Shown: positions 36,027 to 48,094 of the stretch, in pieces
Layout: every line of letters starts with the position of its first letter
How positions within the stretch are numbered: the stretch's first letter is position 1
Source: Rosa chinensis
Lineage: Eukaryota > Streptophyta > Magnoliopsida > Rosales > Rosaceae
NCBI RefSeq assembly: GCF_002994745.2
Contig: NC_037094.1
Location: 65,130,989-65,194,988 of the forward strand
DNA length: 64,000 nucleotides
Direction of reading: 5' to 3'
Made by a program: the position numbers and the translations under genes
The notes under the pieces: model-generated
Seen by the model: the letters and a program-made list of their open reading frames with translations, nothing else
Database searches by the model: none
Told to the model about the DNA's origin: nothing

Positions 36027-37309
36027 CTGGAAGTGGGGAAGAATTCTATGCTCCTTATAGTAGGAACCCATCCTTCCACCTGTAGCAGAAACCAGACTGT
36101 ATTATGGAGAATATATAACAGTAACGTCAAAAAGTAACTAATAATATGAATAATAAAAAGGAGTATTATCATACATATATTTCATGTAGAAAGGGACAAC
36201 CTGTCCTTCCAATCCAAGTTAAATATCATCAGTAATCTAGAAGATCTGAGCAACATTGATTTTGAAAGTACAACACAAAAGATTAGTGATAATGTATGTA
36301 GAGCCCTAGAAGCTTGAGTAGTAAATTTATAAGGAAGAAATAATAGATATTATGGGGCTTCTGGCCTTGGGAAATACCATATCGTGATTAAACTGACTCT
36401 TATTTTTCTCACTTTCACTCATTCAATTACAGCCACAGCAGACCCTAGTAATACTCCAACTTACACTGCCTCTTGAGAAAAGAATTATTAATTCCAAGAC
36501 TCCACGGGTTACTTTAGATTAAGCCTATAGCCAAAATGCTTTCAAACTAATGAGAAGACCAAGATCTCAGCTTTCAACCAAGCTTTCAACCAAATAAAAA
36601 TATTAACTACATCAAATAACAACAGAATTATTTCAAAGTTAAAGTGGTTCCACTTGATTATTGGATATTCAGAAGATTAACAACATAAAAAAGTGGTTCA
36701 AAAGGATCTGCTTTTGAGAATAAGAAAAGGAGGCATCTACCAAGCTAGTAGGGTTGTAGTTGTAGAGTCACAGTGGCAATCAGAATATCAGTATGCTGAC
36801 CATATGTAACCTTGACAAAAGAATTACAGATCGAAAAGAACAATAACCAATAAAAAGAAATACTAGATGCACTTGAATTGCAAATGCCCAATAAAAAGAG
36901 TTTATATCAGCACACAAGACTATCCAAAATAAAGGGAATCATGCCAATCAATACCAAATAGTGATTGCAGCAGGATACAAATATACACATATCAGACCTT
37001 GCAAACAACAAGCATGAAACTGAAACTTAACAAAGATAGTTAAGCAAAACAAAGTTTAGATAGGTAATGACCCAAAAAGTGCAAATGCAAATGGAAATAA
37101 AATGCTAACTAACCTATCATCTCCTTCTTCGATTCACGAACACCCCGCAATTCGAATCCAGGGGGTTGGTTAAGCTCCTTCACCGATTTCAAAGACGAAT
37201 CGTACCTTCGAAAAGAAAATTTGAACATAACCCAGACAAAAGATAACCTTGTATCCCCAATTCGAATATAACCCAGCAAACACAAATCAAATTTGAATAG
37301 ATATTTCAA
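36027..37309 (-). pseudogene. Captured exons, unidentified gene(s)
   Basis: Minus-strand blocks upstream of the UGT80 exon. 37309-37114 is open and ends KELNQPPGFELRGVRESKKE followed by a GT donor. 36079-36027 (53 nt, AG/GT flanked) reads GRMGSYYKEHRILPHFQ. They may be the 5' exons of one of the captured genes or of a third. I recognise no family. A C/T-rich leader-like region lies farther upstream (37380-37640). Confidence 0.35.
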
Positions 37310-38041
37310 TTAAAACCCTAAAACCCAATCCAAAAGAAACTCTAAATAAATTGATTAACAGTGAATCGAAGGCCTTACCCAACAATAGTGAAACAATACG
37401 GATTGAAAGCGTTGAAATCTTCTCAACACCAACAAGAACTCGTGAGAGGGATTGAGATGGTTTGGCTGTATGGTTTGAAAAAGTGATTGAGATGGGTTCT
37501 ATGTTTGTCGAAGAGAGATGGGGGAGATTGAGTTTTCAGTTTTGATTGGAGGAGAGTTTAATGGGGGAGATCTGCCAAGAAATTTGTGTTGAGCTGGGTT
37601 CTTTTGTGCCTAAGGGAGAGCAAGATAGATAGGGTTTCTCAGATGTGGAAGAGAAAATTTTTCAAAGGGTTAAATTTGTCGGGGAGAGAGAAATAGCTTT
37701 AAAATTTGGCATATATCCCTTCATGTTGTGCCAAAAAAACAAACAGCTATGACAAAATTTTTTTTTATCTCCTTTGACGAGACGACAGATAAATGTCGTC
37801 TGAACAAAAAAAAAAAAACAGATACAACACGAACCGAAATCAAATTTATCTCCTTTGATTAGACGACATATAACTGTTGTGTGAAGACAAACCTAATTCT
37901 CAAAGCTAACTTACCATGGTATGTTGCTATATTCAGACGACAGTTTTTACACTGTCTGTCGTTAAAATATATCAGACGACAGAAACCAACCTGTCTGTCG
38001 TCTGATCTCTGTCGTCTGATGAGGTTATTGGCATAGTGTGT

Positions 38042-40560
38042 TAATCATATAATGTTGCATCAATAAGAATAAATACCAAATTTATAGGTAAAGATGCTCA
38101 CATCATGCCTTATAATTTTGTAAAGCACCATGCAGAAGAGCAGCTTAAGCATTATAAACTTACACCATATATAAGATCAATACACTATACAACATATAGT
38201 AATTTGATGGCTCAGTGCATATTGTACAAGAAACTTCCAACTAAAGAGTGTGAAAATGCTGTATAAGTGCTCATCTCATTATTAAAAAGGTGACATAATT
38301 GATTTAACTATTCAAGGTTACAGAAATGAGAATGAGTAAGAGGGAACTTATTAACAGGGGGAGGAGTTGAATGTGATGAACTCACTGGTGGTAGGCACGT
38401 ACCCTCTACTAACAAGGAAGACACTACGATCCATGGAGTAATTGAAACTGGTCAAGGCATCCTTGGGCTATTGAATTGCTGCACTGTACAAGTTATCTTC
38501 ATGCCACAATAGAAAGTGATGAACAAATTAGCCTTTTCACCTCTGATACAAATCTAGCACACCTTCAAAGCTATCAATGCCACTCAAACCTGGTTCCTCA
38601 GAGGGGTGCTTTACATGCAATTAAGTAGCAAGAACAAGAACAATTGTGATTCTTGAAATGGGCAGTATGGCTTACAACATTTTCTGAGCTTGGCACTGAG
38701 TTCTGATCAAATCTATTAACCTATAATAGAAAATGCCCATTGAAATTAAAAAACCAGACATTCAAGTCTAACTTGTAAACAACTTATAAGGGGAAGACTA
38801 GGAAATCAACCTTTATCAGAGAAACACACACACACACTCACACATGGATAGGTCAATGCACTGCCGTAAATAGATTAAAAATTTTAATCTACAAGTTTAA
38901 AAATATATAGCAGCAAAAACAGACATGAAATAGGCAACGACTCTCGTCTAAGAATCAGTAGAGCTCTTAAGTCTTAACTACTTAATTTGAAACAAAGGAA
39001 ATAAAATATAAAAAAATGGAGTGAACAAGGAACAAAGCAAGTATTTTATTTTACCTAATCCATTTGCAAGCATGCTGACTGGGAGCAATAGCAGGCCTGC
39101 AATCCATCTTTCAAGCATCATTCTCACCACTAAGACTTCAAGTTATACCACTAGTGCTGTGTGTATAGCCCGTAACTCTTGATCTGCTAATAAGATCCCA
39201 ATGGCCATATGCAAAGTTCAGCTACAGCTTTGTATATCAAAGCCTCAGAATTGTATGAGCGTGTAGCCCAATTATGTAAGATGAAAAAAAAGGGGGGAAC
39301 AAAGTGAAAGACGAAAAATCCTCGACCACCCAAAAGTCGATGGTCCAAAGTATATCACGGCTTAGCACAATTGCATCGACTCATTTTGACATAGTAGGTT
39401 TCAACCCCATGAATTCAAAAACAATAACTGATAAGGAAGAATATAACTTTATATTGGCTCAAACCTACTCATTACTCTTACAACAGTAAAAATGCTAAAT
39501 GCTGCATCACACTTCTAACTAAATAGACTTCGGAACCAAATATCAAACTTAGAGTACTAACACTGAGTCTACGATTCAACTTTCATTCAAACCAAAAGCT
39601 GAAAGATAAGCCATAAATATGCATAAAATCAAATGATATCGAATCAAATTGTGTTCAGATCTAAATATGATGGCAGTGGTATTCAACCTTACCCAGAAAA
39701 CGAGAACTGTGTGATGGATTTGGAGTGTGCCCTTTGAGAGAAATATTTAAATTAGCTGGAGCATGGATTTGCTGCCTACAGAAAACACATTCAATCTAAT
39801 TTAAATTAGAGAACACATTCAGTCCAGCACACTTTGCAACAATAATGAGCACCTATATATACACTCAAAAACCAGTTCAATACATTCAATTCCAATTCCA
39901 ACCAAGTGAACCTAGAAACTAATTGAACACACTCAATCGAACCAAATATTACAAATCACAGAGACACCATCTTAGATTACCAAATACCCAGCTATAAATC
40001 CTAAGCTTCAGATAGGCGTGGTTAAGTTTTGATGTAAAAACCTAAACAAATTTACCAAAATCTATATGAATCCACAATACCATATGGTCATACTTGAATT
40101 TTGTGATTAAAAATCACAATCTGAGTCGCTCATCTTTGTCCTCAACCAAACACACAAAGCTGGTGCACCCAACCCGTGTCATGAAATCCGATAGCCCAAG
40201 AGAAGAACACAGGGAAGAGTTGAGAATTTTTGCGGTAGATTTTTGCAATAAACCTAATTATATCAGTAAACCCAATGAACAAAGGAAGAACTGAACTGAA
40301 TCTGAAAGAGAAGAACTTACAAGGAGAGAGAGAGATGGAGGCTGAAGAGTGCACCTATGGATCCTCAGAGAGAGAGAGAGAGAGACAGATGGAGTCGCGA
40401 CCAAGGGAGACTGATGGAGAAAGAACTTATGGAGGAGAGACTGAAGGCACGCGTGACGGAGAGAGACGCGGTCGACGAGCCTAAGTGAGAGCGAGGCTGA
40501 GAGGCTCGACGAGGGTGAGGGGGATTGAGGGTGAAGGGGAGAGTGACCTAATTTTTTTAG
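38042..40560. other. Interior of CACTA C, right half; no gene recognised
   Basis: AT-rich text with a few short frames; 40094-40484 has GA-rich, glutamate/arginine-rich frames caused by GAGAGA runs. Possible captured non-coding DNA. Nothing I can name. Confidence 0.3.
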
Positions 40561-40617
40561 CCAAGGGAGGGAACACGGGCTAGGTTTGGAGTGGAAAAAA
40601 TAAATGTAAATTAATTA

Positions 40618-40701
<84 letters not shown>
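40618..40701. repeat. (ATT)n microsatellite, ~84 bp
   Basis: Twenty-eight uninterrupted ATT units just inside the right end of CACTA C. Confidence 0.95.
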
Positions 40702-40881
40702 TGTTTTTTTCAGAGAACAGATGTTCTTGTTAGTGTTGTCTGAAATCTCTCAAATTGACCAAATGACGATGTGTTGGCTGAGTAGACATGAAACGACCGA
40801 TTTAAAAAATCTGTCGTCTGACTAACTCAGACGACAGTAAAAACTCATGTGTCGTGTGATTAACTTTTTCTTGTAGTGTAA

Positions 40882-43012
40882 TCACTTCGCTCGCTAACTC
40901 GGCCTGGTCCAGTTAATGGCATTCCCCCTCTATGATGCTTGGAACTACAACACTTCCTGGAGCAGAATTGGCCCCACAACTGGGCCTCCACCAGCCCAAA
41001 GCATGCTCGCACTGGTCGACCTCCCTAACTGGGCCAACGAAATCATCCCCGTCGACTGGGCCGTTGAGTATTACGAGCACTAGTGGTTAGAAGTCTCTGT
41101 TAATTGCTGGAAGTAGCGGGATGATGAGCTCTTCACGACCCTCTTCCAAGACTTGAGGTATCCTCATGAGACTGATGTTGAACTGATTGCTCGCTTCCCT
41201 AAGGATGAAGCACAACCTCCGCGACCTGCACCGGCTCAGCGACCCACACGAGCCCTGTGTCTTGCTCAAGTTGGAATCATAATTCGCAAGCCATCTCAAG
41301 AGGTATTTTCCTCCACATATTCTCCACTTCATTTATTTAGTTTTTTACCCCTTAACTCATATCTTATTTCAACGGATAAGTTTTCCGCCTTCCAGCAGTC
41401 AATCGGTTGATGCTACTCCTGCCACCGGTTAGGCCGCGAAACAAAAGGCAATAGTGACAGAGCTTGAAGTCAAAGACTCCTCTGATGATGAAGACCCACA
41501 GACGGTAAGGAGTCCTTTGTAGATCTTAGTACCTTAATGTTCTCTTTCAAAAAATTTAATTTGACTCCCTCTACCTTAATAGATAGCAGCCCGCAAGCCC
41601 AGTTGCTCCGACCCCCGGATCGACCCCTGGGCAGAAGATGAACCACTCGCTGATCGACTGGTATTATATGATTCTGTAAAGCAACAAACTTATTGTTCCC
41701 TTATGACTCCCATCCTATAACGTTCCTCTTTTGCAGGTTTGTCATAGGTCTACCCCTCAAGGCAAAGTGGGGAAGGGTCATCCTCTGCTGGCGGTGAAGC
41801 CTCCTCCTCACAAGCCCGAATGCCACCATCCTCTACTGGCGCTCCACCCCCGATCAATGCCATGAGTGATTCACAGTTGGCTTTGGTACCAGTATAGATT
41901 CTAGACTACAGCTCGCCTAAGGATGAAGAAAGAATGCCACCTCCTGACACCCCTCGTGAGCAACCAACTGCAGTTAATATCATGGAGCAAGTAGCACATG
42001 ATTCAGTTCCAGAGACTGTCGAGGTCGCTCAGGAAGAAACTGCAACAGACACCCCCATTCTTCTCAGCGCTTCAGGAACTCTCCGCGAACCAATTACTGA
42101 AGAGGTACATTTTTTCATAACCACCTTTATTTTGATTCCCGCCTTAATCCTTTTGACATTTTAACATATCTTTTTAGGGTAAAAACCTCGCTCTAAACAG
42201 GAGGTGGTCGTCGCTTCCGAGGAGATAGCTGACGAAAATCCCGCTGAGCTTGATGTTGGAGATGGGGTTGACCAGGAACCTGCCCCCATGCCTTCTATGC
42301 CCCCCAAGTACTTAAAGCAGGGAAAGGAGCGAACCCTGAGCCAGTGCCAGAGGCAATTCCTGTCGCAGAGCCTTTTGAGGCTCCTATCGCTGTTGCCCCT
42401 ATTCCACAACAAGCGCTTCCTTCCAGACTAGAGCGGCTATCTCGTGTGCTTGAAGTGATTCCACCTGGAGTTATAGATAATGCCAGAGAAGGCCTTCGCT
42501 GCCTCCTGGGCCCTGACATTCTGACGCCCGGTGCGCCCACGAGAGCTTTAGAGTACCTCCGAGTACTTCTCCGCGAGGGTACCATAACGGAAGCCCAGTT
42601 CCGCAATATAGATAAGCTGCTAGATGATCTCCCCAGGTGGCTTAATGAGAAAACGGTCTCGACGGCGCAGGCCAGGCAGGCCCAGCCACACTATCAGACC
42701 CTTGCCCAACAAATGGATACCCTGCGAGATTTCCTGGGTGAGTGGGGTATCCTCATTAGGGACCTGATGGTCGCGAAGAATCACCTTCGGTCCCAGATCC
42801 AGTATTTTTAGGCCCAATTAACCACTGTGAGGGCCAGGCTTGCCCATGAGGAACCTTAGCTAGAGCAACCCTTAACCGTTTCTGAGATGCTGTCTCAAAA
42901 CCTGGCCCAGGCTCGTGGAGAAGTACAACAAGCCGAACAAGCCGCTGCTGACGCTGGTTTTCGTCTGGATGAACATTTCATTCCCTTAACTTATGTGGGC
43001 CGAGGGCTTTAG
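40882..43012 (+). pseudogene. Antisense PMD gene, 3' portion with introns
   Basis: Directly after CACTA C the PMD frame resumes (NHFAR, stop, LGLVQLMAFPLYDAWNYN, then LPNWANEIIPVDWAVEYYE) and ends at a splice donor near 41305. Small exon-like blocks follow at about 41405-41502, 41582-41662 and 41738-41895, separated by ~80-bp AT-rich introns with GT...AG ends. The last large block (about 42179-43012) encodes LEVIPPGVIDNAREGLRCLL and a glutamine/alanine-rich helical stretch (QNLAQARGEVQQAEQAA) of coiled-coil type, ending in stops near 43010. A run of AATATAAAC/AAAATTAA follows as a possible poly-A region. So the product would be an N-terminal PMD plus a C-terminal coiled coil. Several stops show decay. 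Confidence 0.7.
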
Positions 43013-44390
43013 GCCTCTAGTGTTAGGCCTATTATTTTTGTAATATAAACAAAATTAAAATTAATATTATTAGTTATTTATTTAACCCACTTTGCTGGCC
43101 CAAAATTTTCCTTTACTCTCATAGGCAACAAAGTGTTCAACTTCCCCTTAACTACACATTAAAACAGTTTCGAAAAGATAATCTCAAAATGGAGCGGTTA
43201 CCTCCTTGAAGACAGTTCTGTTTCCCACACATCTTCAATTTTCCTTCATTTCCGAGATCATAGCATTCAATTCTCTTGATGACTCTATTGATGGCGTTGA
43301 ATCAACTTCAACTGTCCATCAAAGGACTGAGGCTACTGAGGTTGGCCCTATAAATATCTGTACTTGGGGAAACGAAGATACACACAACCATAGCTTACCC
43401 AGAAATAACCTTGCAAGCCCTACTTCTCTTCCTTGTTTTCCTGAAATCTTCCCCCCACGACATCACCTCCAGCCTCTGAATCTTAAGCCTTATGGCGAAA
43501 TCTCAGTTCCTGGGTAAGCCTTATGGCTTAATCTCAGGTCCACCGCATGTCTTCGGTCTTCTGACATCCTGGATGGGATTCACCGGTTTCAGTTAGGCTG
43601 AAGAACACACGACACTCCTAACGCGGGATACCACATTCTGAGGAGTCCCTCTCCTTAGGTTCCCTCGCTCGGAGCAAATCAAAGAAGGGTGGGAGGCCAC
43701 CCAAGGCCGTACACTCTTCTTCGGCGCCCTACCTCCTGGATTTAACAGATCAAAATTCCGTTTTGGCGCAGAAGGAGATGGGGCAACTGGGCTGCGCTCT
43801 CCTTTGATGACCGTTTTTGGCCAGGAGGATGGACGACAGGAGAGGTTGGGATCATTATTTCCTTCCCTCGCCTTGCAGTACAAATGATAGCAGCTACAGC
43901 TAAGGTTTAAGGAGGGTGAAGAGAGGAAGAGTAAGAGCGATCATCTCATTGCCCCTCTCCTGGCAGAAAACCTGGAAGATCCAGAAGCTCTTAGAAGATC
44001 TGAAATCCTATGATTTTCAGCCACTTTTGGCTTTATAATTTGTCGCGAATGTCTTGTATTGCTTTTGGCCGCAAATCCACTTTATGAATACAACCATATT
44101 TCCTTCGCTATTTTCAGTCTTCTATTATATAATAAGGCCTCTGGTATAGGCCTTGTTACACATCCTCTTAACACTTATTGTCAAAAGAATTGATTGATTA
44201 AAAATTTGAAAAATGAAAAATTTGAACATAACCCAAAGAAAACAACGAACATCTAAAGGCCGCGAACACAAAGCCTAAATGCATAGAGTGTTGCCCCCTA
44301 GTCTTACTAGGTGAAGCGAGTACATGAGAATGAGGCCACTGAATAGGCCTAAATGCAAGGGAGGACGTGAACAAAGTAAGACTATGTTTG
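43013..44390. other. Non-coding spacer between pol and the antisense gene
   Basis: No domain on either strand. Short frames (43206-43517 plus, 43593-43883 minus) show no recognised family. In element sense it is the region just downstream of integrase. Confidence 0.4.
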
Positions 44391-44399
44391 CCCCCCAGT

Positions 44400-45540
44400 C
44401 CCAGAAACAGGTGTATCTGGTGGGTCTTCGAATTCCCCAACGCTTGGGTAATATTTCTTCAGAAAACGACCATTGATTGGGTTCCGATGGAGTTCGCAGC
44501 CCAAATCCCTAAGGTGAAAGGCCCCGCGATCCGGAGTTCTGTGAATCACAAAGGGTCCTTCCTATCTCTGAGTCCAGTTACCACGGCCGGACAACTTCTC
44601 ACCCAGCGGCAATACCGCTTTCCAAATAAGGTTACCCTCCTTGTAGCTGCGTTCGCGTGTCCTCTTCTCATAGGCGCGAGTGATGCGCTGCTTCTCCATC
44701 ACCAGGCTGTCTAAAGCCTTCAAACGGTTCTCGCTAAGATCCTCATACTCCTACCACATGGCCTGGACATAATCGTCACCAATCAGATGACCAGGCCGTG
44801 CGAGCCATGAAGGTAGAACTACATCATGGCCAAACATCAGAGCATAGGGTGTGGTGGCAGTAGGGTTCCTCTTGGAGGTACGATAAGCCTATAGTGTTTC
44901 ATGCCACAGGCAAGGGTTCTCTGCGAGCATCTTCTTTAGCAAAGTGATGATAACCTTGTTACTGGCCTTTTCTTGGTCGTTGGATTGGGCATACTAAGGA
45001 GTATAGTGAATGAACTATATGCCCAAGTCAGTGATGAGCTCTTGCATATCGCGCCCATAAACGCTGCCCCCCTGTCTGAAACCAGCACCTCAAGGATACC
45101 AAACCTACAGATAATATTATTAAAGATGAATTGTCGAATGGTGGCACCCGAGGCCTCCTTCAAAGGCTCAGCCTCTACCCACTTAGTAAGGAATTCAGTA
45201 GCGACAATCATGAACTTGTGTTGGAGCGAAGAGTAGGGATGAATCATTCCAATCAAATCCAATGCCCAGCCTCACACAGGCCATGGCTTAATAATAGGTT
45301 GCATGGGAATATTGGGAATGTGCTGGACCTATGTGCCTGGCAATCTTGGCACCCTTTCTCGAAAGCGATGCAGTCCTTCAAAATACTGGGCCAATAATAC
45401 CCATGCCGCCTGATTAACCATCGCATCTTTGGACTCGCTTGATGGGCTCCACACACACACCTGCATGAGCTTCTTGCATTAGTCACTTTGCTTCGCGGCC
45501 ATACACACATGTGAAATCGATGTCGTCTTCGTTGCACCAT
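44400..45540 (-). pseudogene. Integrase of the Tat-type element
   Basis: The minus-strand reading begins with the H2C2 zinc finger: HAGVCGAHQASPKM ... CQDCQAH (about 45475-45350). The catalytic core follows from about 45270: W-x-LDLIGMIHP holds the first Asp, FLTKWVEAEPLKE, and VSDRGAAF the second (about 45076). The third acidic residue lies beyond a frameshift near 45010. The C-terminal part (LMFG, then an 'LPLGEKLSGRG' SH3-like stretch) continues to about 44400. Known: integrase inserts the cDNA into the genome and makes the 5-bp TSD. At least one frameshift and several stops inactivate it. Confidence 0.85.
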
Positions 45541-45739
45541 CGCAACTCATCGTTCCTGAGAAAATAATTAAGTGCGAGAAAGCGTATTTTCCTATCAGTA
45601 GAGGAATTTGGCTGCTTAAGGTAGGCGATCAAGGGGACCCGCCAATCCACATCAATAGGGTCTAAGACAGCTACCATTGGCTCATCAGGGGGGTCAGGCC
45701 GCGCGAGCCACGAAGGCAACGTGCGGCGCTCGACTTTTA

Positions 45740-46165
45740 GGATTCGCTCGCGAATGCCATAGTTTAAAGTAATGCCTATAGCCAGCTGGGCGAGCTCATT
45801 GGCCGCAAAATTGCGCTCGTGAGGAATATGTTCCAAATCCACGTCATCAAACTGGTCTAGGAGCTCAAGTGCACGATCTAAGTATGGCGCGAGCAAGTAG
45901 CTCGTGCACCAAAATTTCTCACGCAGCTGATTGATCACGAGCAAAGAGTCCCCACGGACCTAGATGTCTCTAATACCTAGTTCCAGCAACACCACTAGGC
46001 CTATAATGAGGGCCTCGTACTCTGCTTGGTTATTAGTGCACCGGAACTCTAACTAGAAAGAATAGGAAAAACGATTGCCGGCTGGGTTTTCCAGCACGAC
46101 TTCTGCCCCTGCCAGTGTATCTGTTCTTGAGCCATCAAAATATAACACCCAGGGTTGGAGTGAGA
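45740..46165 (-). pseudogene. Second (archaeal-type) RNase H domain
   Basis: Minus-strand VLYFDGSRTDTLAGAEVVL holds the first catalytic Asp. After a stop come LEFRCTNNQAEYEALIIGL (the E in the conserved 'NNxAEYEAL' motif) and VRGDSLLVINQLR (third catalytic Asp), then LEHIPHERNFAANELAQLA (C-terminal His/Asn-rich motif). This is the acquired RNase H that is diagnostic of Tat-lineage Gypsy elements. It is followed directly by integrase. Two stops interrupt it. Confidence 0.85.
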
Positions 46166-46379
46166 CAGTGGCTTGATATAGCGCGGCGTACTCTGGCAAG
46201 CACACCAAGTCCGGTCGATCTAATGTCTCAATAGCAACCTCTAAATCCTGCACCGCTGGCACGTCCAACATAGGGTGATGTGCTAGAAAGTCTGCGATGG
46301 CTTGCCCCTTTACTGCTTTCGGAGGGACATACTGTAGCAAAAATTCTGACAATGCAAGCACTCACTTGCCAATGCGACC

Positions 46380-46967
46380 TCTCAGGATAGGCCGCGAGAG
46401 CATATACTTGACTAGATCAGTTTGAGCGATGATGTAGGTAGTAAAGGACAACATGTAATGCCGTAACTTGCGCGCTGAGACGTATAATGTAAGACACATC
46501 TTCTCCAATAAAGTCTACCTCGTTTCGCAATCTGTGAGTGTCTGACTGAGGTAGAAGATGACATGTTCTACGCCCTCTTCATTTTCCTGAGCGAGTAGGC
46601 TACCAAGGGAAGCCTCAGCTGCTGAAATATACAACTTTAATGGGAATCCGGCTCTGGGAGGAACAAGCACTGGCTGACTCGCCAAATAGGCCTTAATTTT
46701 GTTGAAAGCCTCTTGATATTTAGGTTCCCATACAAACTCGTTCTGTCCTTGCAACTTCAGCAGTGGGGAAAAGGGCTGGATTTTGCCTGCAGAGTTAGAG
46801 ATGTATCGTCGTAAAAAATTGATCTTGCCTAGCAACTGCTGTAGCTCTTTCTTCGTTCGTGGGGGAGAATCATTGATAACCGCGTTTGCCTTATCCTCAG
46901 GGACCTCTATACCTCGTTGGTGGACTATAAAACCCAGAAAGTCACCTGCTTGAGCTTCGAAATGCAC
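46380..46967 (-). pseudogene. Gypsy-type RNase H and connection
   Basis: Minus-strand GFIVHQRGIEVPEDKANAV, then LQQLLGKINFLRRYISN, then EFVWEPKYQEAFNKIKAYL, PLKLYISAAEASLGSLLAQE and VIFYLSQTLTD. These are the standard blocks linking RT to the native Gypsy RNase H. In the motif that normally reads 'YxxASxxAxG' the reading here is YISAAEASLG. Confidence 0.85.
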
Positions 46968-47640
46968 TTGGCGGGGTTCATCTTGAGCTTGTGTAGTTGC
47001 ATGTGCTTGAAAATATTTCTGAGGTCCGCAATGTGGTCCCCTCGCGTCTTAGACTTCACAACCACGTCATCAATATAAACTTCTAGGATCTTTCCCAGTA
47101 TGTCATGGAAGATCAGGTTCATGGCTCTCTGATAGGTGGCCCCAGCATTCTGCAGGCCAAAGGGCATGACCACATATTTGAAAACTGCCGCGAACCCTGG
47201 GCAATGGAACGCGGTCTTGTGTCTATCTTCTTTTGCGACCGAAATCTAGTGATACCCTGCTGTTTCATCCATGACGGACAATAGTTCATGCCCTGCAACT
47301 GCATCTACCAACATGTCCGTGACCGGCGTAGACATCTTTGGGGGTAGCCAAATTAAGGTTTCTGTAATCCACGCAGACCCTCATTTTGTCGTTTTCTTGC
47401 GAACATGCACTATATTGGATAGCCACTAATTGTACTTGCCACCCTGACGATGCCGAATTTTTGCATTTTTTCGACCTCCTGTTTGACCAGAACTTAGGTC
47501 TCAGAGTTTATTCTTTGCGGCTCTTGCTTCACAGGCCTCTTATCAGGTAGCATTGGCAGTTGGTGGCATACCAAGTCTGGTGATAGGCCTGGTATGTCTT
47601 CGTATTTTTCCGCAAAACAGTCCTTGTATTCCAGCAATAA
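46925..47640 (-). pseudogene. Reverse transcriptase of the Tat-type element
   Basis: The minus-strand frame at 47173-46925 reads MPFGLQNAGATYQRAMN and EVYIDDVVVKSK. YIDD is the catalytic pair (about 47074-47066), and 'FGLQNAGATYQR' is motif 4 of Gypsy RT. The earlier motifs (KQEPQRIN..., near 47520) are present but broken by stops and a frameshift around 47300-47240. Known: RNA-dependent DNA polymerase of the retroelement. Not functional here. Confidence 0.85.
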
Positions 47641-48094
47641 GTAGATGAGCCTCTATTTCTCGCTAGACTCTAAATACGTGCTAATAGCCACTTCCATGGG
47701 CTCATCAATTGTTCCCAGATTGACCATTTCAGTAGGGTCCCTAACCTTCGGAGGTGTGTCATCCAATGCTGCTGGGGCGAGTTGAATCTCTTCTTCTTCC
47801 TCTTCTTGGTTAGAGAACTCCTCGTTAACAATTTCCAAGGTCGTGACTCAATCATAGGCCTCTTTTTCCACCAAGTACGAGGATAGCCTTTCATACAAAG
47901 AATGGAAGGCCTCTATCCCTTCCTCTGGAAGGTCGTAATCCATTAATTATTCAGTGTCTTGGGCACAGTGTGGCCGGGCCTTTCTAGGTCTTCCTTCACG
48001 AGCATGAGCCCCCAATGTGCCAATTCAGAAGTTGTCACCCCTGTGGGGCGGCCCTTGTTGTCGATGCCACTGACCTGCAATGGATTAATGGGTT

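Larger units (their letters stand above)
33229..38038. mobile_element. CACTA (En/Spm) element D, 4,810 bp, nested inside C
   Basis: Seen: near-perfect 30-bp terminal inverted repeats, CACTATGCCAATAACCT followed by CATCAGACGACAG on the right arm and TATCAGACGACAG on the left. The target duplication is TGT at 33226-33228 and 38039-38041. Both subterminal zones (33250-33650 and 37770-38030) are rich in CAGACGACAG motifs. Almost identical ends and an intact TSD suggest a younger insertion than element C. No transposase is seen. The interior (34290-37640) carries minus-strand exons of at least two unrelated host genes. Confidence 0.92.
31947..40878. mobile_element. CACTA (En/Spm) element C, 8,932 bp including a nested element
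   Basis: Seen: the left end reads CACTATACCACAAAGC and the right end, reverse-complemented, CACTACAAGAAAAAGTTAATC. Only the first five bases match strictly. The target duplication is TAA at 31944-31946 and 40879-40881. Dense subterminal copies of CAGACGACAG / CTGTCGTCTG-like motifs lie at 31968-32760 and 40795-40860. Removing the element and one TAA restores continuity of the PMD reading frame across the junction. Without nested element D it is about 4.1 kb. No transposase is recognised. Its right half (38042-40560) has a GA-rich frame and no gene I can name. Confidence 0.88.

Noticed and set aside
40275..40484. Arginine/glutamate-rich frame near the end of CACTA C
   Set aside because: Low complexity caused by GAGAGA runs; no homology recognised.
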